Source: Anaerolineae bacterium
Lineage (GTDB): Bacteria; Chloroflexota; Anaerolineae; 4572-78; J111
NCBI GenBank assembly: GCA_023151115.1
Contig: JAKLJP010000012.1
Span: 124,001-188,000 of the forward strand
Length of the DNA: 64,000 bases
Direction of reading: 5' to 3'
In this document: positions 24,713 to 33,054 of the stretch, in pieces
How the letters are laid out: each line of letters opens with the position of its first letter
How positions within the stretch are numbered: position 1 is the stretch's first letter
The notes under the pieces: generated by a model
What the model was told of the DNA's origin: nothing
The model's database searches: none
Seen by the model: the letters and a program-made list of their open reading frames with translations, nothing else
Made by a program: the position numbers and the translations under genes

Positions 24713-27688
24713 TTATCGCAGCCAAGCTTGAATCCCCAAGTTTTTGAAGAGTGAAGAGACCATCCGCTCGTCGGCTCCCGGCGATCCCTTGAGATTAACG
24801 CTGGCGCGCCAGTTGACCGGGCTGTTGGGGTCTTGCGTCACATCCACCCATACCAGGGAGTCACCTTGACCATCCGCGCTCACCGGCCAACCATTCTCAT
24901 CATCATAATCCAGCCAGATCATATCCTGACCTTGAGCATCTTGCAGACGAAGGGTCTCACCTTTATTGGAGAGTTGGCCCTGGTAGACTCCAGCCACTCG
25001 TACACCGGGGTACCTTTGGGCGAATGCGGCCGGGTTGCGAACCAGTACCAGCAATTGCTGAGGCGCGAGAGCAGGGGAGTTGGGCGGGAAGGTGAACCGA
25101 ATCCCTTCGACAAAGGAGAGACGAGAGAGCTCCAAATCGCTAGACCCAACGTTCTTCAGTTCGATAAACTCATAATCATCGCCGCCAACCGGATTGTACA
25201 TAATTTCGGTAATCTGGAGACGGCTTTTGAACTCGGCTTCAAGGGTGAAGCTGGCTTCATTTAGGGCGCTCCAAACACCCCCCCGAAACACCCGCGCTTT
25301 GAGGTGGGTCGTGCTGGTCAGAATGAGAGGGGTGCGGTAGGTGTTGGCCGTAGACGCAATTGCGCCGGTTACAGGTTGGCGGGGGTCAGAGCCATCGGTG
25401 GTGTAAAGAATTGCCCCCTCTCCGGGGGAGACGCCGGTTATCGTCAAGATGAAGCCAGGCGCAATCTGGCCGCCTTGTTGACTGAAGGCCGGCGGGTCAA
25501 GTTTGGGGTAGTAACCCTCCTGGCGGGCCAGGGCCATCAGCCGGGCGGCGTTACCTTCCATCTGTCTGAGCACGTCGTCTCTGGCTTTGAACCAATCTGC
25601 CTGGGTCAGGGGCGTCTCGAAACGGGTATCGCCCCAGCGAGCGGACTCGCCAATGATGGCCTGTTCAATCTCTTGATTGAGACTCAGCCAGCGGGCCTGG
25701 GCGTTGGCATCGGCGAGAGGGCCATCATGAAACAAGTGCCGGTACATCCGGTCGGCCAGTTTCACTCTGAAATCGGGGTTCTCAAGCAGCGCATTAAAGA
25801 GAGGTTTGACCAGGTTGGGTTGCCCTTCGTAGTCATCATACTCTATATAAATTTCGGCGCCGTCAAACCAGGTTCGTTCTCCATCCCAGACAAAGTATCG
25901 CACCTGGCCGGCCGGGTTTTGCACCGCCGCAAACCAGTTATTAAAACCCCAATCGAGATTACCGCTGTACCAGTTTAAGATCAGATAATCCATAAAATGA
26001 GGAATATCGAGATAGGTCTGGATGGCCGCATATTTTTCCGGGTCTTGCAAATCACCTTCTTGAGCCAGTTGATGTAAAGCCTTAAACCGCTGGCTGGTAT
26101 TGGCGACGGTTGTATCGTGGTCAACCACCTGCCAATCCTCCCCCCCCCCGCCAAAGTGGGCCGACATAAAAGCTTCGTCCGGCCTTTCAACAATGTTGTA
26201 CAAACCCCAATACAGGCCATTCAGGTAAAGATGGACAAAGCGGCCCCGCGCGCCATAGCCGGATACGGCCAGTTGGGAAGCCCGCAGCCACTCGTCGCGG
26301 GTGTAGGTGGTCAACTTAAGAGCATCGAGCCATTTGGGAAAACCGGCATAACTGCGGTTGACCCCACTGCGCAGGATGAGGGTATCAAATTCGTCAACCG
26401 GGGAACCGGGAAAGAGAGGATAATGGAGCCTGGCTGCGCCGTACTCACTTCTGAAAAAAAGCCGCATAGGGTGTTTAGGGATATTCCCCGACCGACCCAA
26501 CTCACCGTGCATCCGCAAACCGGCGTTGATTTGAAAGCCGGACCGGCTGTTTTGGGGGTCAAGCAGTTCCACCGAAACCGGACGCTCCCAGGCCCGGCCT
26601 CTGCGCCCCGGATTGGCGTAGAGATGGTAGAAGTTGGGCATATCCGTCACCAAGGACAGGGTGGGAATGGCCCGGAGCGCTTCCTTGATGACAGGCCGAT
26701 AACGGGGATCATTGACCACCTCCGGGTCCATTTCATAGTCGGCCAGCACGGGGGCCCCCTTGTAACCGCCCCACGTCCCGGGAAAACCGGCTGGATTTTG
26801 AGGCTGGGTTAAAACATCATCGAGAAAAATGTAACTGTGGGTAACAGCGGGTGAGGTCCGAAAGTTGGGTTTGAAGGCCGCCGCACGAACCAGGCTGGTG
26901 CTGCTGATCGTCAAGGGGGCTGTGTAAACCACGCCGCCGGTCTCGGTTGGTTCGCTGCCATCGGTGGTATAGCGGATGATTGCGCCGGGGGTGGTAGTAG
27001 CTAACTCAAGGGTGAAAGGTATTTCGTAAAAACCCCGCTCGATGCTGAATGTAACCGGAGCGACCAGGCCGGCCCAGCCGGAGGTTTCGTCGTTGGGCTG
27101 GCCCGGGGTAGGGTTCTGGAAATAACCATAAGCCCGGTCATGGGCCTGGTGACGATAGCGGCCATAAGAGACATCGGCCAACTGCTCAGGAAATTTTTGA
27201 TTAATTTCCCCGTCTGAGCGAACAGGGGCGGCAGGCGAGGTGACATCCACAAATTGAGCCTGGAAGATACTGTAAAGCCCTAAAAATTCTCCCTCTTGAC
27301 TGAGCTTAAAATTCGTATGCAGTTCTACATTGGGTTGGGCCGCCTGGCGGTCTTTGCCGGAAGCAAAGACAAGTAAATACTCCTGGCTGCCCAGCGTCAC
27401 CTCCGGGAAGGTCCATTTTTCCGGTTCAGCGGGATCGTCGGTTAAGGACCAACCGGCCAAATTGATGACCTGTTCGCCCCGGTTGTAAAGTTCAATCCAA
27501 TCGGCATAGTCGCCATCCTCGTCGGTGAGGCCGGTTTGGTTGGCGGCCACGAACTCATTGATGACCAGGTCGCCGGGGCTTTGGCCGACCGTAGATGTGG
27601 CTAAGCCGATGGGCAAACTGAGCAGCAGGCTCACCAACAGGGCCGCCCAGAAAAATATTCGGGTTTGGACAGAATTTGACCTGACCAT
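24713..27688 (-). CDS. Secreted CotH-kinase-like protein with lamin-tail and chitobiase-like domains
   Basis: 991 residues with a signal peptide or anchor (about 10-35). In order: a lamin-tail domain (DLVINEFVAANQTG, DWIELYNRGEQVINLAGWSL, about 40-150); a chitobiase-type module (TTPGAIIRYTTDGSEPTETG, near 235); a CotH domain (about 330-680, with GLRMHGELGRSGN); a second YTTDGSDPRQP module; and a second lamin-tail domain (LQITEIMYNPVGGDDYEFIEL). CotH proteins are atypical kinases of spore or surface proteins. It ends a leftward run with the TolB-like, anti-sigma and sigma genes, so it may be a target of that sigma factor. No strong ribosome binding site is seen. Confidence 0.82.
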   Translation of the reverse strand: MVRSNSVQTRIFFWAALLVSLLLSLPIGLATSTVGQSPGDLVINEFVAANQTGLTDEDGDYADWIELYNRGEQVINLAGWSLTDDPAEPEKWTFPEVTLGSQEYLLVFASGKDRQAAQPNVELHTNFKLSQEGEFLGLYSIFQAQFVDVTSPAAPVRSDGEINQKFPEQLADVSYGRYRHQAHDRAYGYFQNPTPGQPNDETSGWAGLVAPVTFSIERGFYEIPFTLELATTTPGAIIRYTTDGSEPTETGGVVYTAPLTISSTSLVRAAAFKPNFRTSPAVTHSYIFLDDVLTQPQNPAGFPGTWGGYKGAPVLADYEMDPEVVNDPRYRPVIKEALRAIPTLSLVTDMPNFYHLYANPGRRGRAWERPVSVELLDPQNSRSGFQINAGLRMHGELGRSGNIPKHPMRLFFRSEYGAARLHYPLFPGSPVDEFDTLILRSGVNRSYAGFPKWLDALKLTTYTRDEWLRASQLAVSGYGARGRFVHLYLNGLYWGLYNIVERPDEAFMSAHFGGGGEDWQVVDHDTTVANTSQRFKALHQLAQEGDLQDPEKYAAIQTYLDIPHFMDYLILNWYSGNLDWGFNNWFAAVQNPAGQVRYFVWDGERTWFDGAEIYIEYDDYEGQPNLVKPLFNALLENPDFRVKLADRMYRHLFHDGPLADANAQARWLSLNQEIEQAIIGESARWGDTRFETPLTQADWFKARDDVLRQMEGNAARLMALARQEGYYPKLDPPAFSQQGGQIAPGFILTITGVSPGEGAILYTTDGSDPRQPVTGAIASTANTYRTPLILTSTTHLKARVFRGGVWSALNEASFTLEAEFKSRLQITEIMYNPVGGDDYEFIELKNVGSSDLELSRLSFVEGIRFTFPPNSPALAPQQLLVLVRNPAAFAQRYPGVRVAGVYQGQLSNKGETLRLQDAQGQDMIWLDYDDENGWPVSADGQGDSLVWVDVTQDPNSPVNWRASVNLKGSPGADERMVSSLFKNLGIQAWLR

Positions 27689-27712
27689 GCCTGTTTCACA
27701 ACCTCGACATTA

Positions 27713-29260
27713 TCAGCGCAGCACCCCGATCCGGCTAAACGACCAGTCAGGACCAACCGGGGCTTTGGCAATGATCTCGATTTGCTCTGAACCATCGCCT
27801 TTCATTTTCCAGATACTCCAACCGCCGCTGCGGCTGCTGCGGAAAACGAGGTCGCCGTTGGGCAGATAAGCGGGCAGGGTGTCGTGGCCGGGCGCATCGG
27901 TGAGACGCTGCAAATTGCTGCCATCTACATTAACCGTGTAAATATCGGTGCTGCCGCCCACATCGCGGCTGAAAGCAATGGTCTGCCCATCCGGCGACCA
28001 GGCCGGGAATGAGTCGCTGCCGTTGCTGGTGATGCGGGTGTGCCCGGAGTCGGTGCGGCTGGAAATCCAGATGCCGGTCTGGTTGTTGCGACCGGAACGG
28101 TAGACGATTTTCTGGCTGTCCGGCGACCAATCGGCCTGCTCGCCGATGATCTCGTAGCGGAACTGCTGATTGGCCGCGGTGCCCAGGAAGTAGATTCGGC
28201 GGCCGCCGCCCCGATCGCCATCATAAGCGATCATCGTTCCATCTGGGGCCACATTGGCCCAGCGAGCCGTGCCGTCGTTCCAGCCGTGTCCTTGATAGAT
28301 CTGAATTTGATTGTTGCTGGCAGGCAGAGAGGTGGCCGTCAGACGCATAATGCCGTTGGTGACGCCCGACTGGGGGTAGAGCTGATCAATGCCTTCCTCG
28401 CCATAGACAAAAATATAACGGCTGTCCAGCGACCAGGACGGCCCGGCGGCTCGCCCCAAAATGAACTGCTCCCGGCTGCCGTTGGTGTCGTTCAAATACA
28501 GGTCGTGCTTTTCGCCGTTCCACTTTGGATAGACCAGCAGATACACTTGGGGTAAGTCGGCCAGGTCAGGGGCTTCGGCGGCGGCTGTGTCCTCGGCGCT
28601 TTCGATGGTAAAGCTGCCGGCCGTTAGCAGCTCGTCGTTGATGTAAAATTCCAACGCCCATTCCCCCGCCGACAGAGGTTCGCCGCCGGCTTCAATCACG
28701 TAGTCATACCTCCCACTGACCCCTTCGAGCCAGGGCTGGCTGATCCGGGAAATCTCAATCCCATTATGGTATGAGACTTGAGTCCAGATCATCTCTGGAC
28801 TCAAGTTGGCATATTCAAAGACTGTGTGCACTTGAGTCGTGCCCTCGGCAAAGGAGAAGCTCGACTCAACCGGCTCGCCTGTTTCAGCGGATTCTAGAGC
28901 GAAGTTCAGCGGACTCATTTCAGGCGGACCGCCGGGAACTTCTGCTCTTTCTGCCTCTGGCTCATTATCACCCAGGGACCCACCTTGCTGATCTCCCTCG
29001 GTCTCCGATGCCGTCTCATTGTCACCGAATACGTCTGCCAGAAATCCACCCTGCTGAGATTCTTCGGCTTCCGGCGAAACTGCTGAGGTGTTATCCGCCG
29101 AGGCTGTCAAGCCACTACGAACAAAGAAGAGACCGCCGCCAATGGATAGACCCAGACAGAGTAACAAAGCACAGCCCACCCCGCCCACAGTCAGAAAGAT
29201 ATTCTTTTTAGAGTCCTGTTTCGAACGTGGCGTAGTTTCCTCAGGTGAAATGGCTGACAT
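27713..29260 (-). CDS. Membrane-anchored TolB-like beta-propeller protein
   Basis: About 515 residues. A membrane segment near 25-48 follows a short cytoplasmic tail; then comes an acidic linker and an Ig-like segment (about 110-230). A PD40/TolB propeller follows with repeats such as APDGTMIAYDGDRGGGRRIYF, SPDSQKIVYRSGRNNQTGIW, SPDGQTIAFSRDVGGSTDIY and LPNGDLVFRSS. The ATG at 29260 is preceded by GGAGGAG; an ATG 4 codons earlier overlaps the previous stop (TAATG). It is an extracytoplasmic sensor or scaffold, probably tied to the sigma/anti-sigma pair encoded upstream. Confidence 0.75.
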   Translation of the reverse strand: MSAISPEETTPRSKQDSKKNIFLTVGGVGCALLLCLGLSIGGGLFFVRSGLTASADNTSAVSPEAEESQQGGFLADVFGDNETASETEGDQQGGSLGDNEPEAERAEVPGGPPEMSPLNFALESAETGEPVESSFSFAEGTTQVHTVFEYANLSPEMIWTQVSYHNGIEISRISQPWLEGVSGRYDYVIEAGGEPLSAGEWALEFYINDELLTAGSFTIESAEDTAAAEAPDLADLPQVYLLVYPKWNGEKHDLYLNDTNGSREQFILGRAAGPSWSLDSRYIFVYGEEGIDQLYPQSGVTNGIMRLTATSLPASNNQIQIYQGHGWNDGTARWANVAPDGTMIAYDGDRGGGRRIYFLGTAANQQFRYEIIGEQADWSPDSQKIVYRSGRNNQTGIWISSRTDSGHTRITSNGSDSFPAWSPDGQTIAFSRDVGGSTDIYTVNVDGSNLQRLTDAPGHDTLPAYLPNGDLVFRSSRSGGWSIWKMKGDGSEQIEIIAKAPVGPDWSFSRIGVLR

Positions 29261-29271
29261 TTTCTCCTCCA

Positions 29272-30558
29272 TTACTTACTCCCACCCTTACTGCCGCCGC
29301 TGCCGCCGCCTCGGCTGCCACCACCGTCATCATTGTCATGACCAGGTAAGGGAACGCCGCTGTTAAAATCGCCGGTGATGATGTTGATGTTGACGATGAT
29401 GATGTTAATAGCGATAAAGGTACCATCCGGTTGCAGCCAGCCCACCACCTGAATTTTGGCCCCAGGCGGCCAGTTGGCCGGTAGGCCGGTGCAGCCATTG
29501 ACGACGACGATCCGCCCGTTGACCAGCATCCGGTTTTCGCCAAAGTTGTGCGGAAAGCCAACCAGGCTGACCCATTGGGCATCCTGCCTGACGATGGTGA
29601 TGATCTGACTGTATTGATTGTGGCCGGGATGCGGCTGAAGGTCAAATTTGTTTTTGATGGAGAGTTTGACCTTGATTTTTGTTTCGCCCTCGTGTTTCCA
29701 CCAATCATCTTTGACTTTCACTTTGACATCCAGCTTGACCTTCTGTTCAACCGAAACAGGCTGAAAATCAACCGCGCCGATAAGAGGGTTACTGGTTACG
29801 GCAACGGCAGCGGGGTCTATCCCTGCATCATCATCATCATCATCGTCCACCCCTGAAACCAGATTGGCCGAACTGAACCCGACCGTATCCACCAGGTCCG
29901 CTCCTTCAATCACTTCCCAGGCCAGGGCGGCGTTATCAACCGGCCCGCTGCCGACATTGACCAGGGTGCTTTGAGTGGTGTAAACTCCGGCGCACACACG
30001 GGGAAGGTGGAAGTGGCCGATAAATACGAGCGGCGGCAGCCCGGCGACCGGCGGTAGAGCGGGTGTGCCCGTAACAGTAGCGGTGGGGATTCCCGAAGCA
30101 ATGACTGTTGGTGTGCCTACCGCGGTAACGGTGGTAGAAGCAACCGGCGAAGCCGTGACCGTTAACGTTCCCTGAGCGGTGGGAGTCTTTGTCGGCACAG
30201 AGACGACCGGGCCACCTCTGAAGATAAAAATACCGGTGGTAATCACGGCAATGATACCGGCCCCGCCGACGACAGTGATGACAGCAACGACAATACTGAT
30301 AAACCAAATTTTTGATAAACCTAAGATGGTCATGGGGGTTCCTCCGTTGGCAACTAATCCAAACCAGCCCGCCAGTTGGCTCTGAAAGGCCGCCTGAGCG
30401 GCAGGGCTGGCCTGAAAGTGGGTTTGAGTAGTTGATGACCCGATGATCTCTAACAGCTCCGGTAGATCGTCCGTTTCCGGGGGGAGCTGAGTTGGCTCAC
30501 CCGCCAGCAGACGATCAAGCTGCTCCGAAAAGAGATCAGCCAGTTGTTGTTCGTTCAT
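29272..30558 (-). CDS. Probable anti-sigma factor (membrane protein)
   Basis: 428 residues. The first 75 or so residues are acidic and helical (EQQLADLFSEQLDRLLAGE); a membrane segment lies near 88-115. The outside part is Thr/Val-rich, then has an Asp run and a DUF5666-like region (VNGRIVVVNGCTGLPANWPPG, IQVVGWLQPDGTFIAI). It ends in a Gly/Ser/Lys-rich tail. The start codon overlaps the stop of the ECF sigma gene (TGATG), which implies translational coupling. Topology and position are those of an anti-sigma factor; no zinc-binding HxxxCxxC motif is present. The exact family is uncertain. Confidence 0.6.
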   Translation of the reverse strand: MNEQQLADLFSEQLDRLLAGEPTQLPPETDDLPELLEIIGSSTTQTHFQASPAAQAAFQSQLAGWFGLVANGGTPMTILGLSKIWFISIVVAVITVVGGAGIIAVITTGIFIFRGGPVVSVPTKTPTAQGTLTVTASPVASTTVTAVGTPTVIASGIPTATVTGTPALPPVAGLPPLVFIGHFHLPRVCAGVYTTQSTLVNVGSGPVDNAALAWEVIEGADLVDTVGFSSANLVSGVDDDDDDDAGIDPAAVAVTSNPLIGAVDFQPVSVEQKVKLDVKVKVKDDWWKHEGETKIKVKLSIKNKFDLQPHPGHNQYSQIITIVRQDAQWVSLVGFPHNFGENRMLVNGRIVVVNGCTGLPANWPPGAKIQVVGWLQPDGTFIAINIIIVNINIITGDFNSGVPLPGHDNDDGGGSRGGGSGGSKGGSK

Positions 30559-31121
30559 CAGGCGGCCTCCTTTTCCATTTCCTGGCGCAAACGCCGGACC
30601 GCTCTCAGCAGCACCACGCTGACCGTTTTTTCGGGCATCTCCATAATCTCGCTGATCTCATTGTTTCTGAGCCGGCCGGCAAACTTCAGGCTGATAATCT
30701 CCTGGTCTCGCTCGTTCAAGTGTTCCAGGCAGCGCAGCATCAAAACCAGCGCCTCCTGGTGGACAATTTGGGTTTCAGGCGAAGGGTCATGGGTCATCAA
30801 ATCCGGGGGAATTTCAGCGCCGGTTTCCCAATTTAAGCGGCTTGTCCTTTTGCGATAGTAACTGACCAGCTCATTGTGGGCGATCCGAAACAGCCAGGTC
30901 GAAAAAGCGCCCCTGCCTGAGTCGAATTGCGCCCGGTGTGTATAAGCCTGCTCAAAGACGGTGCTAATGAGGTCTTCGGCATCCTCCACCGAGTTGACCC
31001 GATAGCGCAGGTAGTTGTAGATACGCGGATAGTACTGTTGGAAGAGAGCGGCTAAATCCAGTTTTGGCTCAGAAACCTCTTTACTTTTTATGCTAACATC
31101 TTCCGCTGCAACGGTTTGCAA
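30558..31121 (-). CDS. ECF-type RNA polymerase sigma factor
   Basis: 187 residues. Region 2 is visible at about 25-95 (LFQQYYPRIYNYLRYRVNSVEDAEDLISTVFEQAY, then FSTWLFRIAHNELVSYYRKR). Region 4 is at about 120-180 (LEHLNERDQEIISLKFAGRLRNNEISEIMEMPEKTVSVVLLRAVRRLR). It directs transcription of a stress or surface regulon. It is coupled to the probable anti-sigma gene by a TGATG overlap, and the TolB-like and CotH genes follow. Confidence 0.92.
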   Translation of the reverse strand: MQTVAAEDVSIKSKEVSEPKLDLAALFQQYYPRIYNYLRYRVNSVEDAEDLISTVFEQAYTHRAQFDSGRGAFSTWLFRIAHNELVSYYRKRTSRLNWETGAEIPPDLMTHDPSPETQIVHQEALVLMLRCLEHLNERDQEIISLKFAGRLRNNEISEIMEMPEKTVSVVLLRAVRRLRQEMEKEAA

Positions 31122-31473
31122 AATCTTTACTCCTATCCGGGCCCAGATAAGATGTGGTGTTGTTTATTTATACGTCAAGGCCGCGTTTTTACTACATCTG
31201 TTTTTAGCCAATTTACTTTTGAACTGAAGTTCCTCTCTTTTATATACAATCAATATCAACAAGTACTACATCTTCTGCCAAACATTCCCAGCGTGTTAAG
31301 GAGAACAGCCTCCTAAACAATAATTAATCACTCTGGGTTTCAGATGACCTTAATATATCCGAAAAAACTTACCGTGTATACCGCCATTCGCTTACGTTTA
31401 GGTGAGTATTTAGGAAGGTTCAGAAAATCTCTGTCCCTTCTCCGGCCAAAGATGAAGAGGTGGATTACAAGAG

Positions 31474-31723
31474 CCTATCCGAAAACGGGTGGGTTTCAAA
31501 TTTTTGACGAGTTTATTTACAGCCCACGTTCAGAGCAGGATTCGCAGAATTTAAGGATAATTTATCCTTAAATTCTATCAATCCTGCTCTAAACTGGGTC
31601 TCAACTGCAAGATTTTTTCAGTATTTTATGTCTACCAAGAAACTGGAACGCACCCTCGAAAACCTCTGTAGATCTATGCGTCATCGGCTGGCAGGGATGC
31701 CAACCTACGGGTTTTCGGATAGG
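31474..31723. mobile_element. 250-bp MITE-like element
   Basis: Inverted ends CCTATCCGAAAAC and GTTTTCGGATAGG match perfectly over 13 bp and, with two differences, over about 22 bp (continuing to GGTT). There is no coding capacity. The ends resemble those of IS5-type transposons (inference). It carries a long internal hairpin at 31532-31590. It lies in a 1-kb stretch (31122-32148) with no genes; 31122-31473 shows no clear element. Confidence 0.6.
31532..31590. repeat. 59-bp hairpin inside the 250-bp element
   Basis: AGAGCAGGATT, a 3-nt bulge and AGAATTTAAGGATAA pair with the inverse sequence ending AATCCTGCTCT. Only the 3-nt internal bubble is unpaired. Confidence 0.75.
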
Positions 31724-31729
31724 TACTAA

Positions 31730-31853
31730 ATAACCCGGATTATGACCTCTATGAAACGGGGGTTCCTGCTGCCCGGATCGCACGCCACCCTCGCCGGTCT
31801 GGTCTTCGAGACCTGGTTTGCTTCCATGTCTTGAGGTTAGATAATCCAGTTAT
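31730..31853. repeat. Inverted repeat between two MITE-like elements
   Basis: ATAACCCGGATTAT and ATAATCCAGTTAT are inverse with two differences and span 124 bp directly after the 250-bp element. The right end touches the 119-bp element. Confidence 0.4.
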
Positions 31854-31968
31854 ACCAAAAACAGAATGAGAACGTAACTTTCAAAAAAGGCTGGCAGGTA
31901 AAACACGCCAGATTTGGCTTTGACTCTAATTATGAAAAAGTTCTGCTTTCATTCTGATTTCAGTATAG
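31850..31968. mobile_element. 119-bp MITE-like element, copy 2
   Basis: It is identical over 119 bp to the inverse of 20813-20931. Here the outward end reads TGGTATAAC on the minus strand and leads into gene-free DNA. Confidence 0.85.
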
Positions 31969-32004
31969 TTAAAAGTAGGTAATGATTTTGCCGGAGATTA
32001 AAGA

Positions 32005-32043
32005 AAAACACCTTCATCTTTTTAAGTAAGATGAAGGTGTTTT
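32005..32043 (-). terminator. Intrinsic terminator after the receiver genes
   Basis: ACACCTTCATCTT pairs with AAGATGAAGGTGT. On the minus strand the stem is followed by TTTTTC. It lies about 105 bp past the stop of the receiver gene at 32149. Confidence 0.8.
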
Positions 32044-32148
32044 GCTGCTGAGTTATTCCCTTAGCTATAGAGATGTAAATTGGTGATTAAATCCTCTGCG
32101 GTGTTGCAATATCGCAAGGGCCACTAAAGAAAAGATAGTACACCTTGA

Positions 32149-32538
32149 TTAACTTGTTTTTTGTTTGGCAAACACCTTGGCGATGCTGTTGATCAAGTCC
32201 TTGGGGCCAAAAGGCTTGGTGATATAATCGGCTACTTTGGCCACTTGCAAACCCAACACTTTATCAATACTTTGGGCCTTGGCGGTCACAATAACCACCG
32301 GGATGTCCATTAACTCTTTATCGGCGCGCATTTGCCGGTACACTTCCCAGCCGTCTATGCCGGGCATCATCAAATCAAGCAGAATCAAATCCGGCTTTGT
32401 TTGACGCATCGCCGTCAGGCCTTGCTCGCCACCTACTGCGCCGGTCACCTCAAAGCCTTCCCGTTCCAGGACCAAGCGCATCAATTCGATCATTTCAGGT
32501 TCATCCTCGATGCAGAGGATATGTTTTTTCTGGTTCAT
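32149..32538 (-). CDS. Single-domain response regulator (CheY-like), second of a pair
   Basis: 129 residues, a lone receiver. The acidic pair is in CIEDEP, the phospho-acceptor in LLDLMMPG (Asp near 55), the Thr in VVIVTAKA and the Lys in YITKPFGPKDL. There is no output domain, so it must signal by protein contact. It lies 6 bp after a second receiver gene on the same strand, and the two share GWEVYxQMRAD, so they are a duplicated pair. No histidine kinase gene is nearby. Confidence 0.9.
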   Translation of the reverse strand: MNQKKHILCIEDEPEMIELMRLVLEREGFEVTGAVGGEQGLTAMRQTKPDLILLDLMMPGIDGWEVYRQMRADKELMDIPVVIVTAKAQSIDKVLGLQVAKVADYITKPFGPKDLINSIAKVFAKQKTS

Positions 32539-32544
32539 CGTGGT

Positions 32545-32931
32545 TTAATTAGTGGCCAGGCCCAAAATCCGGGACAGGCTGCTTCTCAGGTCGTTAGGTA
32601 CGAAGGGTTTGGTTACGTAATCGTTGACGCCAGCCCGCTCGCGGGCAATTATCTCTTCAAACGAGCTGTTTCTGGCAGTTAAGATAATCACAGGAACATT
32701 TTTTAGAGACTCGTCGGCCCGCATCTGTTTATAAACTTCCCAGCCGTCCATTTCAGGCATCATGATATCAAGCAGCACCGCATCAGGCGGATTTTTGCGC
32801 ATCGCTGCCAACCCCTCCGTGCCGCTCTCCGCGCCTTCCACCAGGATGTTCTGGGATTTTAGAATCAGGCTGACCAACTCCACCACCCCAGGCTCGTCGT
32901 CAATACATAAAACTCGTGCGCGATACTCCAT
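32545..32931 (-). CDS. Single-domain response regulator (CheY-like), first of a pair
   Basis: 128 residues from the ATG at 32931, preceded by GAGG; the open frame extends 29 codons upstream without family similarity. CIDDEPG, VLLDIMMPEMDGWEVYKQMRAD, ILTARN and YVTKPFVPNDL give the complete receiver site. It is closely related to the receiver encoded directly downstream. The pair may pass phosphate between partners or answer to distant kinases. A terminator at 32005-32043 closes the unit. Confidence 0.88.
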   Translation of the reverse strand: MEYRARVLCIDDEPGVVELVSLILKSQNILVEGAESGTEGLAAMRKNPPDAVLLDIMMPEMDGWEVYKQMRADESLKNVPVIILTARNSSFEEIIARERAGVNDYVTKPFVPNDLRSSLSRILGLATN

Positions 32932-33054
32932 CTTGCTTGTCCTCAGTTGTCTCCACTTGAGTCTGGCCCAGTCAGAACCTAATTCTTGGGTTTGACTCGT
33001 ATGCATTGAGTTTATCATAAGGACAGCACTTTGTCCAGATTGAGTTATGGGAGA

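Noticed and set aside
31344..31783. Small open frames in the 1-kb gene-free region
   Set aside because: They run through the inverted ends and hairpin of the MITE-like element and have no protein-like composition or start signals.
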